Origin: Brenneria bubanii
Lineage (GTDB): Bacteria > Pseudomonadota > Gammaproteobacteria > Enterobacterales > Enterobacteriaceae
Direction: 5' to 3'
DNA length: 55,715 nucleotides
Assembly: GCF_022378355.1 (NCBI RefSeq)
Contig: NZ_JAKMAJ010000019.1
Location: 1-55,715 of the forward strand
Shown: piece by piece, positions 30,772-41,523 of the stretch
How positions within the stretch are numbered: position 1 is the stretch's first letter
Layout: each line of letters begins with the position of its first letter
Translations under genes and position numbers: made by a program
The notes under the pieces: model-generated
Seen by the model: only the letters and a program-made list of their open reading frames with translations
What the model was told of the DNA's origin: nothing
Databases searched by the model: none

Positions 30772-31308
30772 CTATTTTTGTGTTATCAGCGGCCAGTTCG
30801 CTATGGCCTGATAGCGCGTTTTGCCATGCTCAAACAGTGACTGGTACAGGGAGAAATAGCGCATAGGGATCGACCAGTTGAAATCCGCGGGCGGCAGGGA
30901 TACAGGTCTGGTCGCGCCCCGTAGCAGCGTGACATGCGGATGAAAAGGTTGCGCGCTTTGGTAGCAGCCGTTGCGCGCCGCCTGCGATCGCAATAGGTCG
31001 GCCAGTTGCAATAATCCGCGCGGAGCCTGCCGGCACCCCATCCAAACGACGCCGGGACGCGGCCATTGGCCGGCATCGTTCAGGTTAACCGTAAATTCAG
31101 CTTGGCTGATGCGCCCGGCCAGCGTTCGCAGCGCCTGTTCTTTTGGGGCGCTGACTTCGCCAAGAAAGGCCAGCGTCAGGTGAAGATTGGCGGCGGCAAC
31201 CGGCCGACCGGCTTCGGGCGGGAAATGTTCGGCGCGCCAGCGTACGATTTCCCGCTGGTTTTTTTCTGGCAGCGGCAAGGCAAAAAACAGGCGTCGGGTC
31301 GGGTGCAT
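30772..31308 (-). CDS. thpR: RNA 2',3'-cyclic phosphodiesterase (2H family)
   Basis: 178 residues. Opens 2',3'-cyclic phosphates on RNA (formerly LigT, 2'-5' ligase). The two catalytic HxT motifs are HLTLAFLG (about residues 43-50) and HVTLLRG (about 125-131). Divergent from hrpB across 74 bp. Confidence 0.95.
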   Translation of the reverse strand: MHPTRRLFFALPLPEKNQREIVRWRAEHFPPEAGRPVAAANLHLTLAFLGEVSAPKEQALRTLAGRISQAEFTVNLNDAGQWPRPGVVWMGCRQAPRGLLQLADLLRSQAARNGCYQSAQPFHPHVTLLRGATRPVSLPPADFNWSIPMRYFSLYQSLFEHGKTRYQAIANWPLITQK

Positions 31309-31382
31309 ATCGCTCTCTCTGTTCTGATTGCATCCGATGCTACAATGCCTTTCGTTGAAAGTTAACCTTTACGGAGATTTCT

Positions 31383-33827
31383 GTGATTTTACCGCCCGTC
31401 AGCGCCGTACTGAATGATGTGATAACGGCGCTGCATACGTCGCCACAAGTTTTATTGAATGCGCCGACCGGTGCGGGGAAATCAACCTGGCTGCCGCTAC
31501 AGCTGCTCCGTCAGGCAAAGCTGGGCGGAAAGATTATCATGCTGGAGCCGCGTCGTCTGGCGGCGAAAAGCGTTGCCTGGCGTCTGGCTCAACAGTTGGG
31601 CGAGGAGCCTGGTCAGACCGTGGGCTATCGCATGCGCGCGGAGAGTCGCGTCGGTTCGTCCACCCGTCTGGAAGTGGTTACCGAAGGTATTTTGACGCGC
31701 ATGTTGCAACAGGATGCCGAACTGAACGGCGTGGCGCTGGTTATTCTGGATGAGTTTCATGAGCGCAGCTTACAGGCCGATCTGGCGCTGGCACTATTAT
31801 TGGATGTTCAGCAGGGGCTGCGCGAGGATTTAACGCTGTTGATCATGTCCGCCACGCTGGACAACACGCGTCTTGCGACGCGCCTGCCTGAGGCGAAGGT
31901 GGTGGTGTCTGAAGGGCGCAGCTACCCGGTGGAACGCCATTATCATCCGTTGAACAGCCAGGAACGGTTGGAGGAGGGCGTTGCCCGCCAGGTAACGCGT
32001 TTATTGAACGAACAGTCCGGGTCGCTGCTGCTGTTTTTGCCCGGCGTGGCTGAAATCAAGCGGGTAAATGCATTGCTGACGCACAACGTGGCTGATGATG
32101 TGGATTTATGCCCTCTATATGGCGCGCTTACGCTGGCGGAACAGCAAAAGGCCATTCAGCCCAGCGCGGAAGGCCGGCGTAAGATCGTGCTGGCCACCAA
32201 CATAGCTGAAACCAGTTTGACTATCGAAGGGATTCGTTTGGTGGTGGACAGCGGTCTGGAACGAACCACGCGTTTTGACGTTAAAAGCGGGTTAACCCGG
32301 TTGATGACGCAGCGCATCAGCCAGGCGTCGATGGTGCAGCGCGCCGGGCGTGCCGGCCGGCTGTGTGCCGGTATCTGCTGGCACTTATGTTCTCGTGAAC
32401 AGGCCGAGCGTGCCGCCGCGCAAAGCGATGCGGAAATACTTAACAGCGATCTCGGTAGTTTGTGGCTGGATCTGCTGCAGTGGGGCTGCACCGACGCCGG
32501 GCAACTCCTCTGGCTGGATCCGCCGCCTGCCGCCGCTTTGCTGGCGGCTCGCCAGCTTTTGCGGCAATTAGGCATTACCGACGAGCAGGGAAAACTAACG
32601 TCGGATGGACGAAAAGTTGCCGCTCTGGGGTGCGATCCGCGCCTGGCGACGATGTTGATCGCCGCTGAGCGACAAAATAAGGATGCGCTGGCAACCGCCG
32701 GCTGTCTGGCGGCAATATTGGAAGAGCCGCCGCGCGGCGGGTCGATGAATCTGCTGGACTGGCTGCACCGTCCGCTTCCTCATTGGCTGCGGCGTTCCCA
32801 ACAGCTGGTTCGCCGTTTGTCATCGGCGTCGGGCCGCATTGACGACGGATGGGCGGTCTGGCTGCTCGCCCAGGGCTTTGCCGACCGCATCGCCCGACGG
32901 CGCGGTCAGGACGGCCGCTATCAGTTGGCCAATGGCGCCGGCGCGATGATGTCGGCCGACGACGCGTTGTCCGGCTCGGACTGGCTGATGGCGCCGGCGT
33001 TATTACAGAACGGCCACAATGCTGACGCGCGTATTCTGCTGGCGTCGCCGCTGGATATCGCGCGTCTGGAACAACAGCTGCCCGGTTTGATCCGCGAACA
33101 TAATGTGGTGCGTTGGGACGAAGAAAAAGGTACGCTGCGCGCCAGCAAATGCAGCCAGATCGGTAGTCTGACGTTACGCGCCCGTCCATTAAATAAACCC
33201 TCTGATGAAGAGTTTCAGCAGGCGATGTTGGCCTGGCTGCGGGAGCAGGGCCTTTCCGCGTTGAATTGGGATACGGCGGCGCAACAGTTTCGCGTCCGGT
33301 TATTGTGCGCCCGGCAGTGGCTGCCCGAGGCAAACTGGCCGGCGGTGGATGATGAAAGGTTGCTGGCGACGCTGGAACAGTGGCTACAGCCCTCTTTGGC
33401 CGGCGTGAGGGACTTACGCGCACTGCGTCAAATCGATTTGGCTGAGGCATTGATGCGTTTGCTGGATTGGCCCCTGCGTCAGCGCCTGGATAGCGAGCTG
33501 CCCAGCCATTATACCGTGCCGGGCGGCAGCCGGTTGGCGATTACCTATTATGAAGATAAACCGCCGGTATTGTCGGTACGGATGCAGGAAATGTTTGGCG
33601 AGCGCCAGAGTCCGACGTTGGCGCAAGGACGTATGGCGCTGGTGTTGGAGCTGTTATCGCCGGCTCATCGCCCTTTGCAGATTACGCGCGACCTGGCCGC
33701 TTTCTGGCAGGGCGCTTATCGCGAGGTGCAAAAAGAGATGAAAGGGCGCTATCCCAAACATGTCTGGCCGGATGATCCGGCGAATGCGGTTCCGACGCGA
33801 CGCACCAAGAAATACCAGAATCATTAA
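31383..33827 (+). CDS. hrpB: ATP-dependent helicase HrpB
   Basis: 814 residues. DEAH/RHA-type helicase: motif I GAGKST (about residues 32-37), motif II DEFHER in place of the textbook DEAH, motif III MSATLD, motif V IAETSLTIEG and motif VI QRAGRAGR, followed by HA2 and the HrpB C-terminal domain. Role in E. coli is poorly defined. Upstream of mrcB, as in E. coli. Confidence 0.96.
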   Translation: MILPPVSAVLNDVITALHTSPQVLLNAPTGAGKSTWLPLQLLRQAKLGGKIIMLEPRRLAAKSVAWRLAQQLGEEPGQTVGYRMRAESRVGSSTRLEVVTEGILTRMLQQDAELNGVALVILDEFHERSLQADLALALLLDVQQGLREDLTLLIMSATLDNTRLATRLPEAKVVVSEGRSYPVERHYHPLNSQERLEEGVARQVTRLLNEQSGSLLLFLPGVAEIKRVNALLTHNVADDVDLCPLYGALTLAEQQKAIQPSAEGRRKIVLATNIAETSLTIEGIRLVVDSGLERTTRFDVKSGLTRLMTQRISQASMVQRAGRAGRLCAGICWHLCSREQAERAAAQSDAEILNSDLGSLWLDLLQWGCTDAGQLLWLDPPPAAALLAARQLLRQLGITDEQGKLTSDGRKVAALGCDPRLATMLIAAERQNKDALATAGCLAAILEEPPRGGSMNLLDWLHRPLPHWLRRSQQLVRRLSSASGRIDDGWAVWLLAQGFADRIARRRGQDGRYQLANGAGAMMSADDALSGSDWLMAPALLQNGHNADARILLASPLDIARLEQQLPGLIREHNVVRWDEEKGTLRASKCSQIGSLTLRARPLNKPSDEEFQQAMLAWLREQGLSALNWDTAAQQFRVRLLCARQWLPEANWPAVDDERLLATLEQWLQPSLAGVRDLRALRQIDLAEALMRLLDWPLRQRLDSELPSHYTVPGGSRLAITYYEDKPPVLSVRMQEMFGERQSPTLAQGRMALVLELLSPAHRPLQITRDLAAFWQGAYREVQKEMKGRYPKHVWPDDPANAVPTRRTKKYQNH

Positions 33828-33929
33828 TTTCAGATGTTTCCTCTTCCTTGATAAAGGTGCGGGAAACAGAGTAAGGCGGCTTAAGCGTAGAGCAGATAGC
33901 TGTTACAACCTGACGGAGAAGCAACAAGC

Positions 33930-36416
33930 ATGTCTCGGGATGACCGTGAACCTATTGGACGTAAGGGAAAAACGTCGGGACGTAAACCTGCACGCAGGCA
34001 GGAAATACGGCGTCGCAGGAATGACGACTATGATGATGATTATGAAGACGATCAGGATGCTTTTGATGATGAAGGGGATAACGATGATGGCGAGGACAGC
34101 ATGACGGGAAAACCGCGAAAGAGAAGGCGTTGGCTGGGGCTCTTCATCAAACTGGCCTTGATTTTCGCCGTGGCGATGGCGATTTACGGCGTATACCTCG
34201 ATAGCCAGATTCGCACCCGTATCGAAGGTAAGGTGTGGCAGTTACCGGCTGCGGTATACGGACGCATGGTCAATCTTGAACCTGGCATGTCCTATAACCT
34301 GAAGGAGATGATCAGTCTGCTGGAGGGAATGCAATATCGTCAGGTGAGCCGCATTACCCGCCCTGGTGAATTCAGCGTACGCGGCAACAGTATTGAAATG
34401 TTGCGTCGTCCGTTTGATTTCCCTGATGGTAAAGAAGGACAAATTCACGCCCGTCTGACGTTCAGCAACGAGCGTTTGTCGCAGATCCAGAATCTGGATA
34501 ATCAGCGCAACTTCGGTTTTTTCCGTCTCGATCCGAAATTAATCACCATGATGCAGTCGCCGAATGGCGAACAGCGTCTTTTCGTGCAGCGATCCGGATT
34601 TCCTGATCTGTTGGTGGATACTCTGATCGCCACCGAGGATCGCCACTTTTACCAGCATGACGGCATCAGCTTCTTCTCCATCGGGCGCGCGGTTTTAGCC
34701 AACGTCACGGCCGGTCGGGCGATTCAGGGCGGAAGCACGCTGACGCAACAGTTGGTTAAAAACCTGTTTCTCACCAATGAGCGATCCCTGTGGCGTAAGC
34801 TGAATGAAGCCTATATGGCGTTGATCATGGATTATCGCTATAGCAAAGATCGCATTCTGGAGCTGTATCTCAACGAAGTGTATCTCGGTCAGAGCGGTAG
34901 CGATCAGATCCGCGGATTTCCTCTGGCGAGCCTTTACTATTTCGGCCGCCCGGTGAATGAACTCAGCCTTGATCAGCAGGCGCTGCTGGTGGGAATGGTG
35001 AAAGGGGCGTCGCTGTATAATCCGTGGCGCAATCCTAAAATTACGCTGGAACGCCGTAATCTGGTATTGCGTTTACTTCAGAATCAGCAGGTTATCGATG
35101 CCGACCTGTATAACATGCTGAGCGCGCGTCCGCTGGGCGTTCAGCCGAAGGGCGGCGTTATCAGCCCTCAGCCGGCGTTTATGCAACTGGTTCGCCAGGA
35201 ATTGCAGCAAAGGCTGGGAGATAAGGTCGGCGATCTGTCCGGCGTGAAGATCTTCACTACCCTCGATCCGGTTTCGCAGGATGCCGCCGAAAAAGCGGTG
35301 GAGGATGGGATCCCGGCGCTCAGGGCCGCGCGCGGCGTTAGCGATCTGGAAACCGCCATGGTGATCGTCGATCGCTTCAGCGGCGAGATCCGGGCGATGG
35401 TCGGCGGGTCGCAGACGCAATACGCCGGATTCAACCGCGCCTTGCAGGCTCGGCGACCGGTCGGTTCGCTGGCGAAGCCGCCGACCTATTTGACGGCGCT
35501 CAGCCAGCCTGACAGTTATCGTCTGAATACCTGGCTGGCGGATGAACCGCTGTCGCTGAAGCAGCCCAACGGTCAACTGTGGCAGCCGAAAAACTACGAT
35601 CGCCAGTTCCGCGGGCGCGTCATGCTGGTTGATGCCCTGGCCAATTCGCTTAACGTGCCGACAGTCAATCTGGGGATGGCCGTAGGCCTGGAACAGGTTA
35701 CGGCGACGCTGAAGAGGTTGGGCATTCCTGCTGACGCCATCGAACCGGTGCCATCGATGTTGCTCGGGGCGATCAGTCTGACGCCAATGGAAGTGGCGCA
35801 GGAATATCAAACGATAGCCAGCGGCGGGAATCGGGCGCCATTGTCGTCTTTACGTTCGGTGATTGCCGAAGACGGCAGCGTGTTGTTCCAGAGTTTCCCG
35901 CAGGCTGAACGCGCCGTTCCCGCTCAGGCCGCCTATCTGACGTTGTACGGCATGCAGCAGGTGGTGGAGCGGGGGACTTCACGCTCTCTGGCGGTCAAAT
36001 TCCCGAATTATCACCTGGCGGCGAAAACCGGCACCACCAACGATCTGCGCGATAGCTGGTTTGCCGGCGTGGACGGCAAGGAAGTGGCGATAAGCTGGGT
36101 CGGACGTGATAATAACGGTCCGGCGAAGCTGACCGGTGCCAATGGCGCGCTGACTATCTATCGTCGTTATCTGGAAAACCAGACGCCGCTGCCGTTGATG
36201 TTGACGCCGCCGGAAGGCATCGAGGCGATGACGGTGGATGCCGGCGGCAACTTTATCTGCAACGGCGGCAGCGCCGGGCGGACGTTGCCGATATGGACGG
36301 ATAATCCGCAGGCGCTTTGTCAGGCCCAGGCCAGATCGGAGCCGCAAACGCCTGCGCAGGAGCAGCAAAATGGCGACGGCGTAGCGGACTGGATCAAGCA
36401 AATGTTCGGTCAGTAA
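33930..36416 (+). CDS. mrcB: Penicillin-binding protein 1B
   Basis: 828 residues. Bifunctional glycosyltransferase/transpeptidase of septal and side-wall synthesis. A charged cytoplasmic tail (rich in Asp and Arg) precedes a membrane segment at about residues 68-90, a UB2H region, the GT51 domain ([24 protein letters not shown]) and the transpeptidase with SLAK (active Ser), SLN and KTGTTND. E. coli has fhuACDB next; here a LysE/MocR pair follows. Confidence 0.97.
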   Translation: MSRDDREPIGRKGKTSGRKPARRQEIRRRRNDDYDDDYEDDQDAFDDEGDNDDGEDSMTGKPRKRRRWLGLFIKLALIFAVAMAIYGVYLDSQIRTRIEGKVWQLPAAVYGRMVNLEPGMSYNLKEMISLLEGMQYRQVSRITRPGEFSVRGNSIEMLRRPFDFPDGKEGQIHARLTFSNERLSQIQNLDNQRNFGFFRLDPKLITMMQSPNGEQRLFVQRSGFPDLLVDTLIATEDRHFYQHDGISFFSIGRAVLANVTAGRAIQGGSTLTQQLVKNLFLTNERSLWRKLNEAYMALIMDYRYSKDRILELYLNEVYLGQSGSDQIRGFPLASLYYFGRPVNELSLDQQALLVGMVKGASLYNPWRNPKITLERRNLVLRLLQNQQVIDADLYNMLSARPLGVQPKGGVISPQPAFMQLVRQELQQRLGDKVGDLSGVKIFTTLDPVSQDAAEKAVEDGIPALRAARGVSDLETAMVIVDRFSGEIRAMVGGSQTQYAGFNRALQARRPVGSLAKPPTYLTALSQPDSYRLNTWLADEPLSLKQPNGQLWQPKNYDRQFRGRVMLVDALANSLNVPTVNLGMAVGLEQVTATLKRLGIPADAIEPVPSMLLGAISLTPMEVAQEYQTIASGGNRAPLSSLRSVIAEDGSVLFQSFPQAERAVPAQAAYLTLYGMQQVVERGTSRSLAVKFPNYHLAAKTGTTNDLRDSWFAGVDGKEVAISWVGRDNNGPAKLTGANGALTIYRRYLENQTPLPLMLTPPEGIEAMTVDAGGNFICNGGSAGRTLPIWTDNPQALCQAQARSEPQTPAQEQQNGDGVADWIKQMFGQ

Positions 36417-36427
36417 CGCTTTCTGTC

Positions 36428-36475
36428 ATTCCCCGCTGGGCGTTTCCTATTCAAGAGGCAGCGCCCGCGGGGAAT
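36428..36475. terminator. Hairpin between mrcB and lysE-type gene
   Basis: ATTCCCCGC / GCGGGGAAT plus inner GGGCG / CGCCC pairing, between convergent genes. A stable barrier but with no T-run. Confidence 0.5.
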
Positions 36476-36541
36476 CCTCCCGCAACATTTTCTTGATTTT
36501 CACCTGTTTGAGGCTGGTCCCCACGGAATGGCGCACGGCGA

Positions 36542-37123
36542 TTACTTGATCGCCTCCAGCAGCATCCAGAAAGCGGTGATCACCAGCGAAAATGCCATAA
36601 GGCTGTTGAACAGCCGCAATTTCCACGGCTCCTGCAGGTGCTTGCCGATTTGGTCGCCAAGCGCCGCCCATATCAGAATGCATGGCAGGTTTAGCGCCAT
36701 GAAGGCCAACATGATGGTGAGGATGCCGCTGCTGGCGGTATAGAGCAAGGCTACGTTACTGGCCATCAGCCAGGCTTTGGGATTGACCGCCTGGAACAGT
36801 GCGCCCTGAATCAGGGTCATTGGCTTGCTTTTAGCGCGAAATTCCGGCGCGGAGGCTCGCACGATTTTCCAGGAAAGCCACAGCAGATAGCTGCATCCCA
36901 GTACCGTGAGCGGCAATCTCACCGCGCTCATCCAGCTCAGCAGCCACTCCAGCGCTACGCCCATCAGCGCGGTTTGCACCCCGCAGCCTAGCATGATACC
37001 CAACACCATAGGCAATGTGCGGCGCATGCCGAAATTGACTCCGGAGGTGGCCAGCAGCAGGTTGTTGGGGCCGGGCGTAATCGACATGACGGTAACGTAG
37101 CTGAAAAAAGAGGGGTCGAGCAT
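36542..37123 (-). CDS. LysE/RhtB family amino-acid exporter
   Basis: 193 residues, about six membrane segments. The family opening TPGPNNLLLATSG is present, as are the GCGVQTALMG and AVNPKAWLMA blocks typical of RhtB-like exporters. It would export an amino acid or similar solute; the substrate is not predictable. Divergent from a MocR-type regulator, with 138 bp between starts. Confidence 0.88.
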   Translation of the reverse strand: MLDPSFFSYVTVMSITPGPNNLLLATSGVNFGMRRTLPMVLGIMLGCGVQTALMGVALEWLLSWMSAVRLPLTVLGCSYLLWLSWKIVRASAPEFRAKSKPMTLIQGALFQAVNPKAWLMASNVALLYTASSGILTIMLAFMALNLPCILIWAALGDQIGKHLQEPWKLRLFNSLMAFSLVITAFWMLLEAIK

Positions 37124-37261
37124 GCGGTTTTCCTTTTAGCGCTGAGTGATAACGTCATAGTAAGTGCAATAAAGTTATGGTAACAGTCACAGAGAAATAC
37201 TATTGTTATGAGTACAGTTTGTATTTATTATTAATTGTACCCACTGATTGGCGAGGTGACT

Positions 37262-38722
37262 GTGTCCATTATCAACCCGCAGGAAAGCACGCTTTATCAG
37301 CAGTTGGCAGAAACCTTTGCAACGGCGATTCACCAGGGAACCTGGTTGCCGGGGAGTCGTTTACCGGCAATCCGTCGCGTCGCGGGATCGCATCAGGTCA
37401 GCGTCAATACCGTGCTTAATGCCTGGCGTATCCTTGAGGATCGCGGTCTGATCGAAGCTCGCCCGCAATCCGGCTATTTTGTCCGCGGACGTCTGCCGTC
37501 GTTGACCAAAACCCGGCGGCACCGGGCGCAGGTCATCTCGCCGAGCAGCGACAAGCTGGATCTGATTGATTCGGTTTTCGCCGCGCAAAATCATCCCGAC
37601 TACCTCAATATTTCTCTCGCTTGTCCACAAAACAGCGATTTTTATCCCGTTGCGAAGATTGGCCGTATTACCGCCTCTTTATTACGTCGTCAACCTGACA
37701 TGATTGGCCGCTATGCCTTGCCGCCGGGGAGTGAGCGGCTGCGGCGCGAGGTGGCGAGGCGGGCGATGGAGTCAGGCATGACGTTGAGCGACGGCGATAT
37801 CACGTTGACCCATGGCTGTATGGAGGCGTTGCAACTGGCGTTACGGACGGTGACTCAGCCGGGCGATTGCGTGGGGCTGGAAACGCCGACCTATTTTTAT
37901 CTGTTTCCGCTGCTGGCCAGCCTTGGGTTGAATACGGTGGAGATCCCCACCAGCCCGCAGCGCGGGCTTTCATTGGATGCGCTGGAGCTGCTGCTTTCAG
38001 AACAACGGCTTCAGGCTATTATCGCCATGCCCAATGTGCAAAATCCGCTGGGTTGCTCCATGACGCTGGAGGATAAAAAGCGGCTGGCGAAACTGGTCAA
38101 CGATTATCAGGTGCCGTTGATCGAGGATGGTTTGTATGGCGAGCTTCAGTTCAACTGGCCGCTCGCACCGGCGGTCAAGGCGTTCGATAGCGACGGCTGG
38201 GTGATGTATTGTTCCAGCTTTACGAAAACGCTGGCGCCCGACTTCCGTATCGGCTGGATAGCCGCCGGACGATTCAGCGCGAAGGTCGCGCGGTTAAAAG
38301 CGGTATCGTCGATGGCAGAGTCCGCGCTGTTGTCGGAGACGTTGGCGCAATTTCTGGAATCAGGCGGTTACGATCATCATCTGCGCGCCCTGCGCCGCCG
38401 CTATGCCGCCCAGTTGGATGAGGCGCGCGGACTGATCGCCCGCCATTTCCCGCAAGGGACTCGCGCCACGCAGCCCCAGGGCGGCTTTGTCTTCTGGCTG
38501 GAAATGCCGGGCAATGTGGACGGCGTGGCGTTGTTCCATCGCCTGTTGCAGGAGAAGATCTGCGTGACGCCCGGCGCGCTCTATACCTTAAGCGACCGTT
38601 GCCGACATGCGATTCGTCTCTCCTGCTGTTATCCCTTCGATGAACGTTATACCTACGCGCTCAAGCGTGCGGGCGCGCTGACCTGTGAAATGAGCGGTAT
38701 TGCGCCGGCCAGCGAAGGCTAG
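37262..38722 (+). CDS. MocR-type PLP-dependent GntR-family regulator
   Basis: 486 residues from GTG 37262, which has GAGG 5 bp upstream; a longer start at 37235 is less likely. An N-terminal GntR winged helix (PAIRRVAGSHQVSVNTVLNAWRILEDRGLIEARPQSGYFV) precedes an aminotransferase class I fold with VGLETPTYFYLF, MPNVQNPLG, EDGLYGELQF and the PLP-Lys segment SSFTKTLAPDFRIGW. Such regulators sense pyridoxal phosphate or an amino compound. The likely target is the divergent LysE-family gene. Confidence 0.92.
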   Translation: MSIINPQESTLYQQLAETFATAIHQGTWLPGSRLPAIRRVAGSHQVSVNTVLNAWRILEDRGLIEARPQSGYFVRGRLPSLTKTRRHRAQVISPSSDKLDLIDSVFAAQNHPDYLNISLACPQNSDFYPVAKIGRITASLLRRQPDMIGRYALPPGSERLRREVARRAMESGMTLSDGDITLTHGCMEALQLALRTVTQPGDCVGLETPTYFYLFPLLASLGLNTVEIPTSPQRGLSLDALELLLSEQRLQAIIAMPNVQNPLGCSMTLEDKKRLAKLVNDYQVPLIEDGLYGELQFNWPLAPAVKAFDSDGWVMYCSSFTKTLAPDFRIGWIAAGRFSAKVARLKAVSSMAESALLSETLAQFLESGGYDHHLRALRRRYAAQLDEARGLIARHFPQGTRATQPQGGFVFWLEMPGNVDGVALFHRLLQEKICVTPGALYTLSDRCRHAIRLSCCYPFDERYTYALKRAGALTCEMSGIAPASEG

Positions 38723-38762
38723 CCGCGCGTTACCGCTTTTCCTTCGCGGCGCGCGTAAGGGC

Positions 38763-40043
38763 TTACAACTGCGCGAAGCTGCGGCGCGCCGCCTCAATCG
38801 TGCGCTCGATATCCTGCTGGCTGTGAGCCAGAGACATAAAGCCCGCTTCGAAGGCGGATGGCGCCAGATAAATTCCCTCTTCCAGCATCATATGGAAGAA
38901 GCGCTTGAAGCGCTCTACATCGCTCGTCATCACCGCCTGATAGCTGGTGACGCTTTTTTCCTCGGTGAAGAATAGTCCAAACATCGCGCCGGCCTGATTG
39001 ATCACCAATGGAATATTGCTGCTTTTTGCCGCGTCTGACAGCCCGGCGACCAGTTGCCGCGTCAGTTCGGTCAGCTTCTGATGCACGCCGGGCTTGGCGA
39101 CTTGGGTCAGACAGGCGTAGCCGGCCGCCATCGCGATGGGGTTGCCCGATAATGTACCCGCCTGATACACCGGGCCGGTAGGCGCCAGCGCCTCCATCAC
39201 TTCCCGTCGGCCGCCAAAGGCCCCCACCGGCATACCGCCGCCGATGATTTTGCCCAGACAGGTCAAATCGGGCGTCACGCCATAGTGAGCCTGCGCGCCG
39301 GCCAACGCGACGCGAAATCCGGTCATTACCTCATCAATAATCAATAGCGCGCCGAATTCGTCACACAGCGCGCGCAGCCCCGGCAAAAATTCCGGCAGCG
39401 GCGGCACGCAGTTCATGTTGCCGGCGACAGGTTCGACGATAACCGTGGCAATTTCTTCCGGATATTGCTCAAAGGCGGCCCGAACCGATGCCAAATCGTT
39501 ATAGGTGCAGGTCAGGGTGTGGCGGGCGAAATCCGCCGGTACGCCTGGGGAGTTGGGTTGTCCCAGCGTAAGCGCGCCGGAACCGGCTTTCACCAGCAGG
39601 CAGTCGGCATGTCCGTGGTAGCAGCCTTCGAATTTGATGATTTTGTCGCGTCCGGTAAAACCGCGCGCCAGACGGATGGCGCTCATGGTCGCTTCGGTGC
39701 CGGAATTAACCATCCGCACCATATCCATGCTTGGCACCAGCGACGTCACCAGCCGCGCCATCTGGACTTCCATTTCTGTCGGGGCGCCGAAGCTCAGCCC
39801 TCGCTCGGCCGCGGCGATGACCGCCTGACGAATGGCCGGATGGTTATGTCCCAGGATCATGGGTCCCCAGGAGCCGACATAATCGATATAGGATTTACCG
39901 TCGGCATCGTAAAGGTAGGCGCCGTCAGCCCGTTCGATAAATAGCGGTACGCCGCCCACGCCGTTAAACGCACGAACCGGCGAATTGACGCCGCCGGGAA
40001 TGAGCTGTTGAGCCGCGGCATACAGACTTTCGGATTTATTCAT
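38763..40043 (-). CDS. hemL: Glutamate-1-semialdehyde 2,1-aminomutase
   Basis: 426 residues. Forms 5-aminolevulinate for tetrapyrrole synthesis. Aminotransferase III fold with [11 protein letters not shown] (PLP Asp) and [14 protein letters not shown] with the Schiff-base Lys (about residue 265). Start [24 protein letters not shown] is typical. In E. coli clcA lies between hemL and erpA; here they are simply divergent. Confidence 0.97.
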   Translation of the reverse strand: MNKSESLYAAAQQLIPGGVNSPVRAFNGVGGVPLFIERADGAYLYDADGKSYIDYVGSWGPMILGHNHPAIRQAVIAAAERGLSFGAPTEMEVQMARLVTSLVPSMDMVRMVNSGTEATMSAIRLARGFTGRDKIIKFEGCYHGHADCLLVKAGSGALTLGQPNSPGVPADFARHTLTCTYNDLASVRAAFEQYPEEIATVIVEPVAGNMNCVPPLPEFLPGLRALCDEFGALLIIDEVMTGFRVALAGAQAHYGVTPDLTCLGKIIGGGMPVGAFGGRREVMEALAPTGPVYQAGTLSGNPIAMAAGYACLTQVAKPGVHQKLTELTRQLVAGLSDAAKSSNIPLVINQAGAMFGLFFTEEKSVTSYQAVMTSDVERFKRFFHMMLEEGIYLAPSAFEAGFMSLAHSQQDIERTIEAARRSFAQL

Positions 40044-40240
40044 TAAAGGATCCTGACTTTACGTTGGTCGTGGAAAGTATGACCATTCTAATCAACTGAT
40101 CAGAGTTATGAAAATTGTTGTATCGCGGCGTCAGGTTTTGCGGTGGTGGCAAACCGTTCAACCAGGATAGTGGCGGATTGAAGCGGACGGTTGCATAATA
40201 CGGAAAGTCTGCGCAAGATGACGTCAAATATTGAACGTTT

Positions 40241-40270
40241 TAACCCGCTAATGAATAATAAGCGTATAAT
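40241..40270 (+). promoter_or_regulatory. Candidate erpA promoter
   Basis: TATAAT at 40265-40270 is a consensus -10; a poor -35 (TAACCC, 40241-40246) lies 18 bp upstream, which would suit an activated promoter. An IscR site was not clearly seen. Confidence 0.4.
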
Positions 40271-40317
40271 TGAACGTATAGATCATCACCCGATGAGAAT
40301 TAGGTGGGAGTAGGAAT

Positions 40318-40662
40318 ATGAGCGACGAAGTAGCATTGCCACTGCAGTTTACTGATGCAGCGGCGGACAAGGTGAAACATCTGATTGCTGATGAAGAAAA
40401 CCCAGACCTGAAACTGCGGGTTTACATTACCGGGGGCGGTTGCAGCGGCTTCCAGTACGGTTTTACCTTTGATGATCAAATCAACGAAGGGGATATGACC
40501 ATCGAAAAACAGGGCGTGGCGCTGGTGGTCGATCCGATGAGCCTGCAATATCTGGTCGGCGGTTCGGTCGACTATACCGAAGGACTGGAAGGATCGCGCT
40601 TTGTGGTGAGTAACCCGAACGCGAAGACAACCTGCGGCTGCGGCTCCTCTTTCAGTATCTGA
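40318..40662 (+). CDS. erpA: Iron-sulfur cluster insertion protein ErpA
   Basis: 114 residues. A-type carrier delivering Fe-S clusters to apoproteins. The three cluster cysteines are in [11 protein letters not shown] and TTCGCGSSF. Start ATG 40318 follows a GGTGGGAGTAGGA ribosome site. Confidence 0.97.
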   Translation: MSDEVALPLQFTDAAADKVKHLIADEENPDLKLRVYITGGGCSGFQYGFTFDDQINEGDMTIEKQGVALVVDPMSLQYLVGGSVDYTEGLEGSRFVVSNPNAKTTCGCGSSFSI

Positions 40663-40686
40663 CAACCGCCTTTGCCCGTCAGAATA

Positions 40687-40727
40687 GAAAAAAACCGTGC
40701 AATCCCGGCGACTGCGCGGTTTTTTTG
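40687..40727 (+). terminator. erpA terminator
   Basis: ACCGTGC / GCGCGGT stem (one G-T pair) with A-run before and a seven-T run after. The DNA from 40728 to 40944 has no gene that I can support. Confidence 0.8.
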
Positions 40728-40944
40728 TTTTGGCTGATGACGCATTCGGCCCTCATAGATAAGAAAGTCGCCGGGTATCGGCGGAAATTGAAGTGAATAT
40801 TGATTATCGCTGGATAGATATGTTCAATGCATTGCCGTTATCGCGCGGGATTCGCCGGCACTGGCGGGGATGCTGAACCATAAATGACGGCGGCTGAGCG
40901 ACGGATAATTAAGGCGTTAGTCATTTTTTAATTTTTCGGCTTTT

Positions 40945-41235
40945 CTATTCATTATAGATAACGGAAGTATAACTGGGGGATTCTTTTTTTATGTTTGAAT
41001 ATAAATCTTTGTCGTCCAATCTCCACCAATACTCATCATATGACGAAGGGTTTTTATATTCATAAATTGAAACCAATCCAAGCAGTCCACATGGCGTTTC
41101 GGCCATAAAATCCCAACCGTTTTTTTCAGCACAAAACAAACCCAGGCCCTCATCATACCATACTGAAAACCCTTTTTTATCAAGGATGTTTAACGCCGTA
41201 TTATATACATTACTATATTCTGACAACGCGGGCAT
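40945..41235 (-). CDS. Small acidic hypothetical protein, possible orphan immunity protein
   Basis: 96 residues from ATG 41235 with GGAG 5 bp upstream, so translation is likely. AT-rich, unlike erpA. No signal peptide; aromatic-rich (FSVWYDEGLGLFCAEKNGWDF, YWWRLDDKDLY). I do not recognise a family. Position in an array with a SUKH protein and an Rhs remnant suggests an immunity protein, by context only. Confidence 0.6.
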   Translation of the reverse strand: MPALSEYSNVYNTALNILDKKGFSVWYDEGLGLFCAEKNGWDFMAETPCGLLGLVSIYEYKNPSSYDEYWWRLDDKDLYSNIKKESPSYTSVIYNE

Positions 41236-41333
41236 ATATACTCCATTTTTGTATTAAAATAATTCATCTTTAGTGAATTAATGCTATCTCACATTTAAAT
41301 AGGATGTCTGGCGCTTGTTTATGATCCTGTCTA

Positions 41334-41472
41334 TCAATTAGTCCCTGATGCTTCAATAAATACGTTCTTTACATTTTCGATAAGTATCATATCTTCTTTA
41401 TGCAGATTGTTAATCTCCATTTTAGAGAAAATCAGCGGTTTTTATTTTGATCTCTTCATTTATATTAACCAT
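41334..41472 (-). pseudogene. Broken small gene
   Basis: An ATG at 41472 with an AAGGTGA ribosome site opens a 16-codon frame (MVNINEEIKIKTADFL, stop), and a second ATG at 41420 in another frame reads MEINNLHKEDMILIENVKN and on to a stop at 41334. Joined by a frameshift they would make one acidic protein of about 45 residues, or the N-terminal part of a longer one. The gap otherwise contains no gene. Confidence 0.3.
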
Positions 41473-41523
41473 ATGGTCACCTTTAATCGATTGTCGTTCC
41501 TGGGGGGAACGTTTTCGGGGGTG

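Noticed and set aside
32575-33450. 291-residue open frame antisense to hrpB
   Set aside because: It is rich in Arg, Pro and Ala with low complexity, typical of the mirror frame of a GC-rich gene; hrpB is clearly the coding strand.
35073-35810. 245-residue open frame antisense to mrcB
   Set aside because: Lies wholly inside the transpeptidase part of mrcB on the opposite strand and has no family features.
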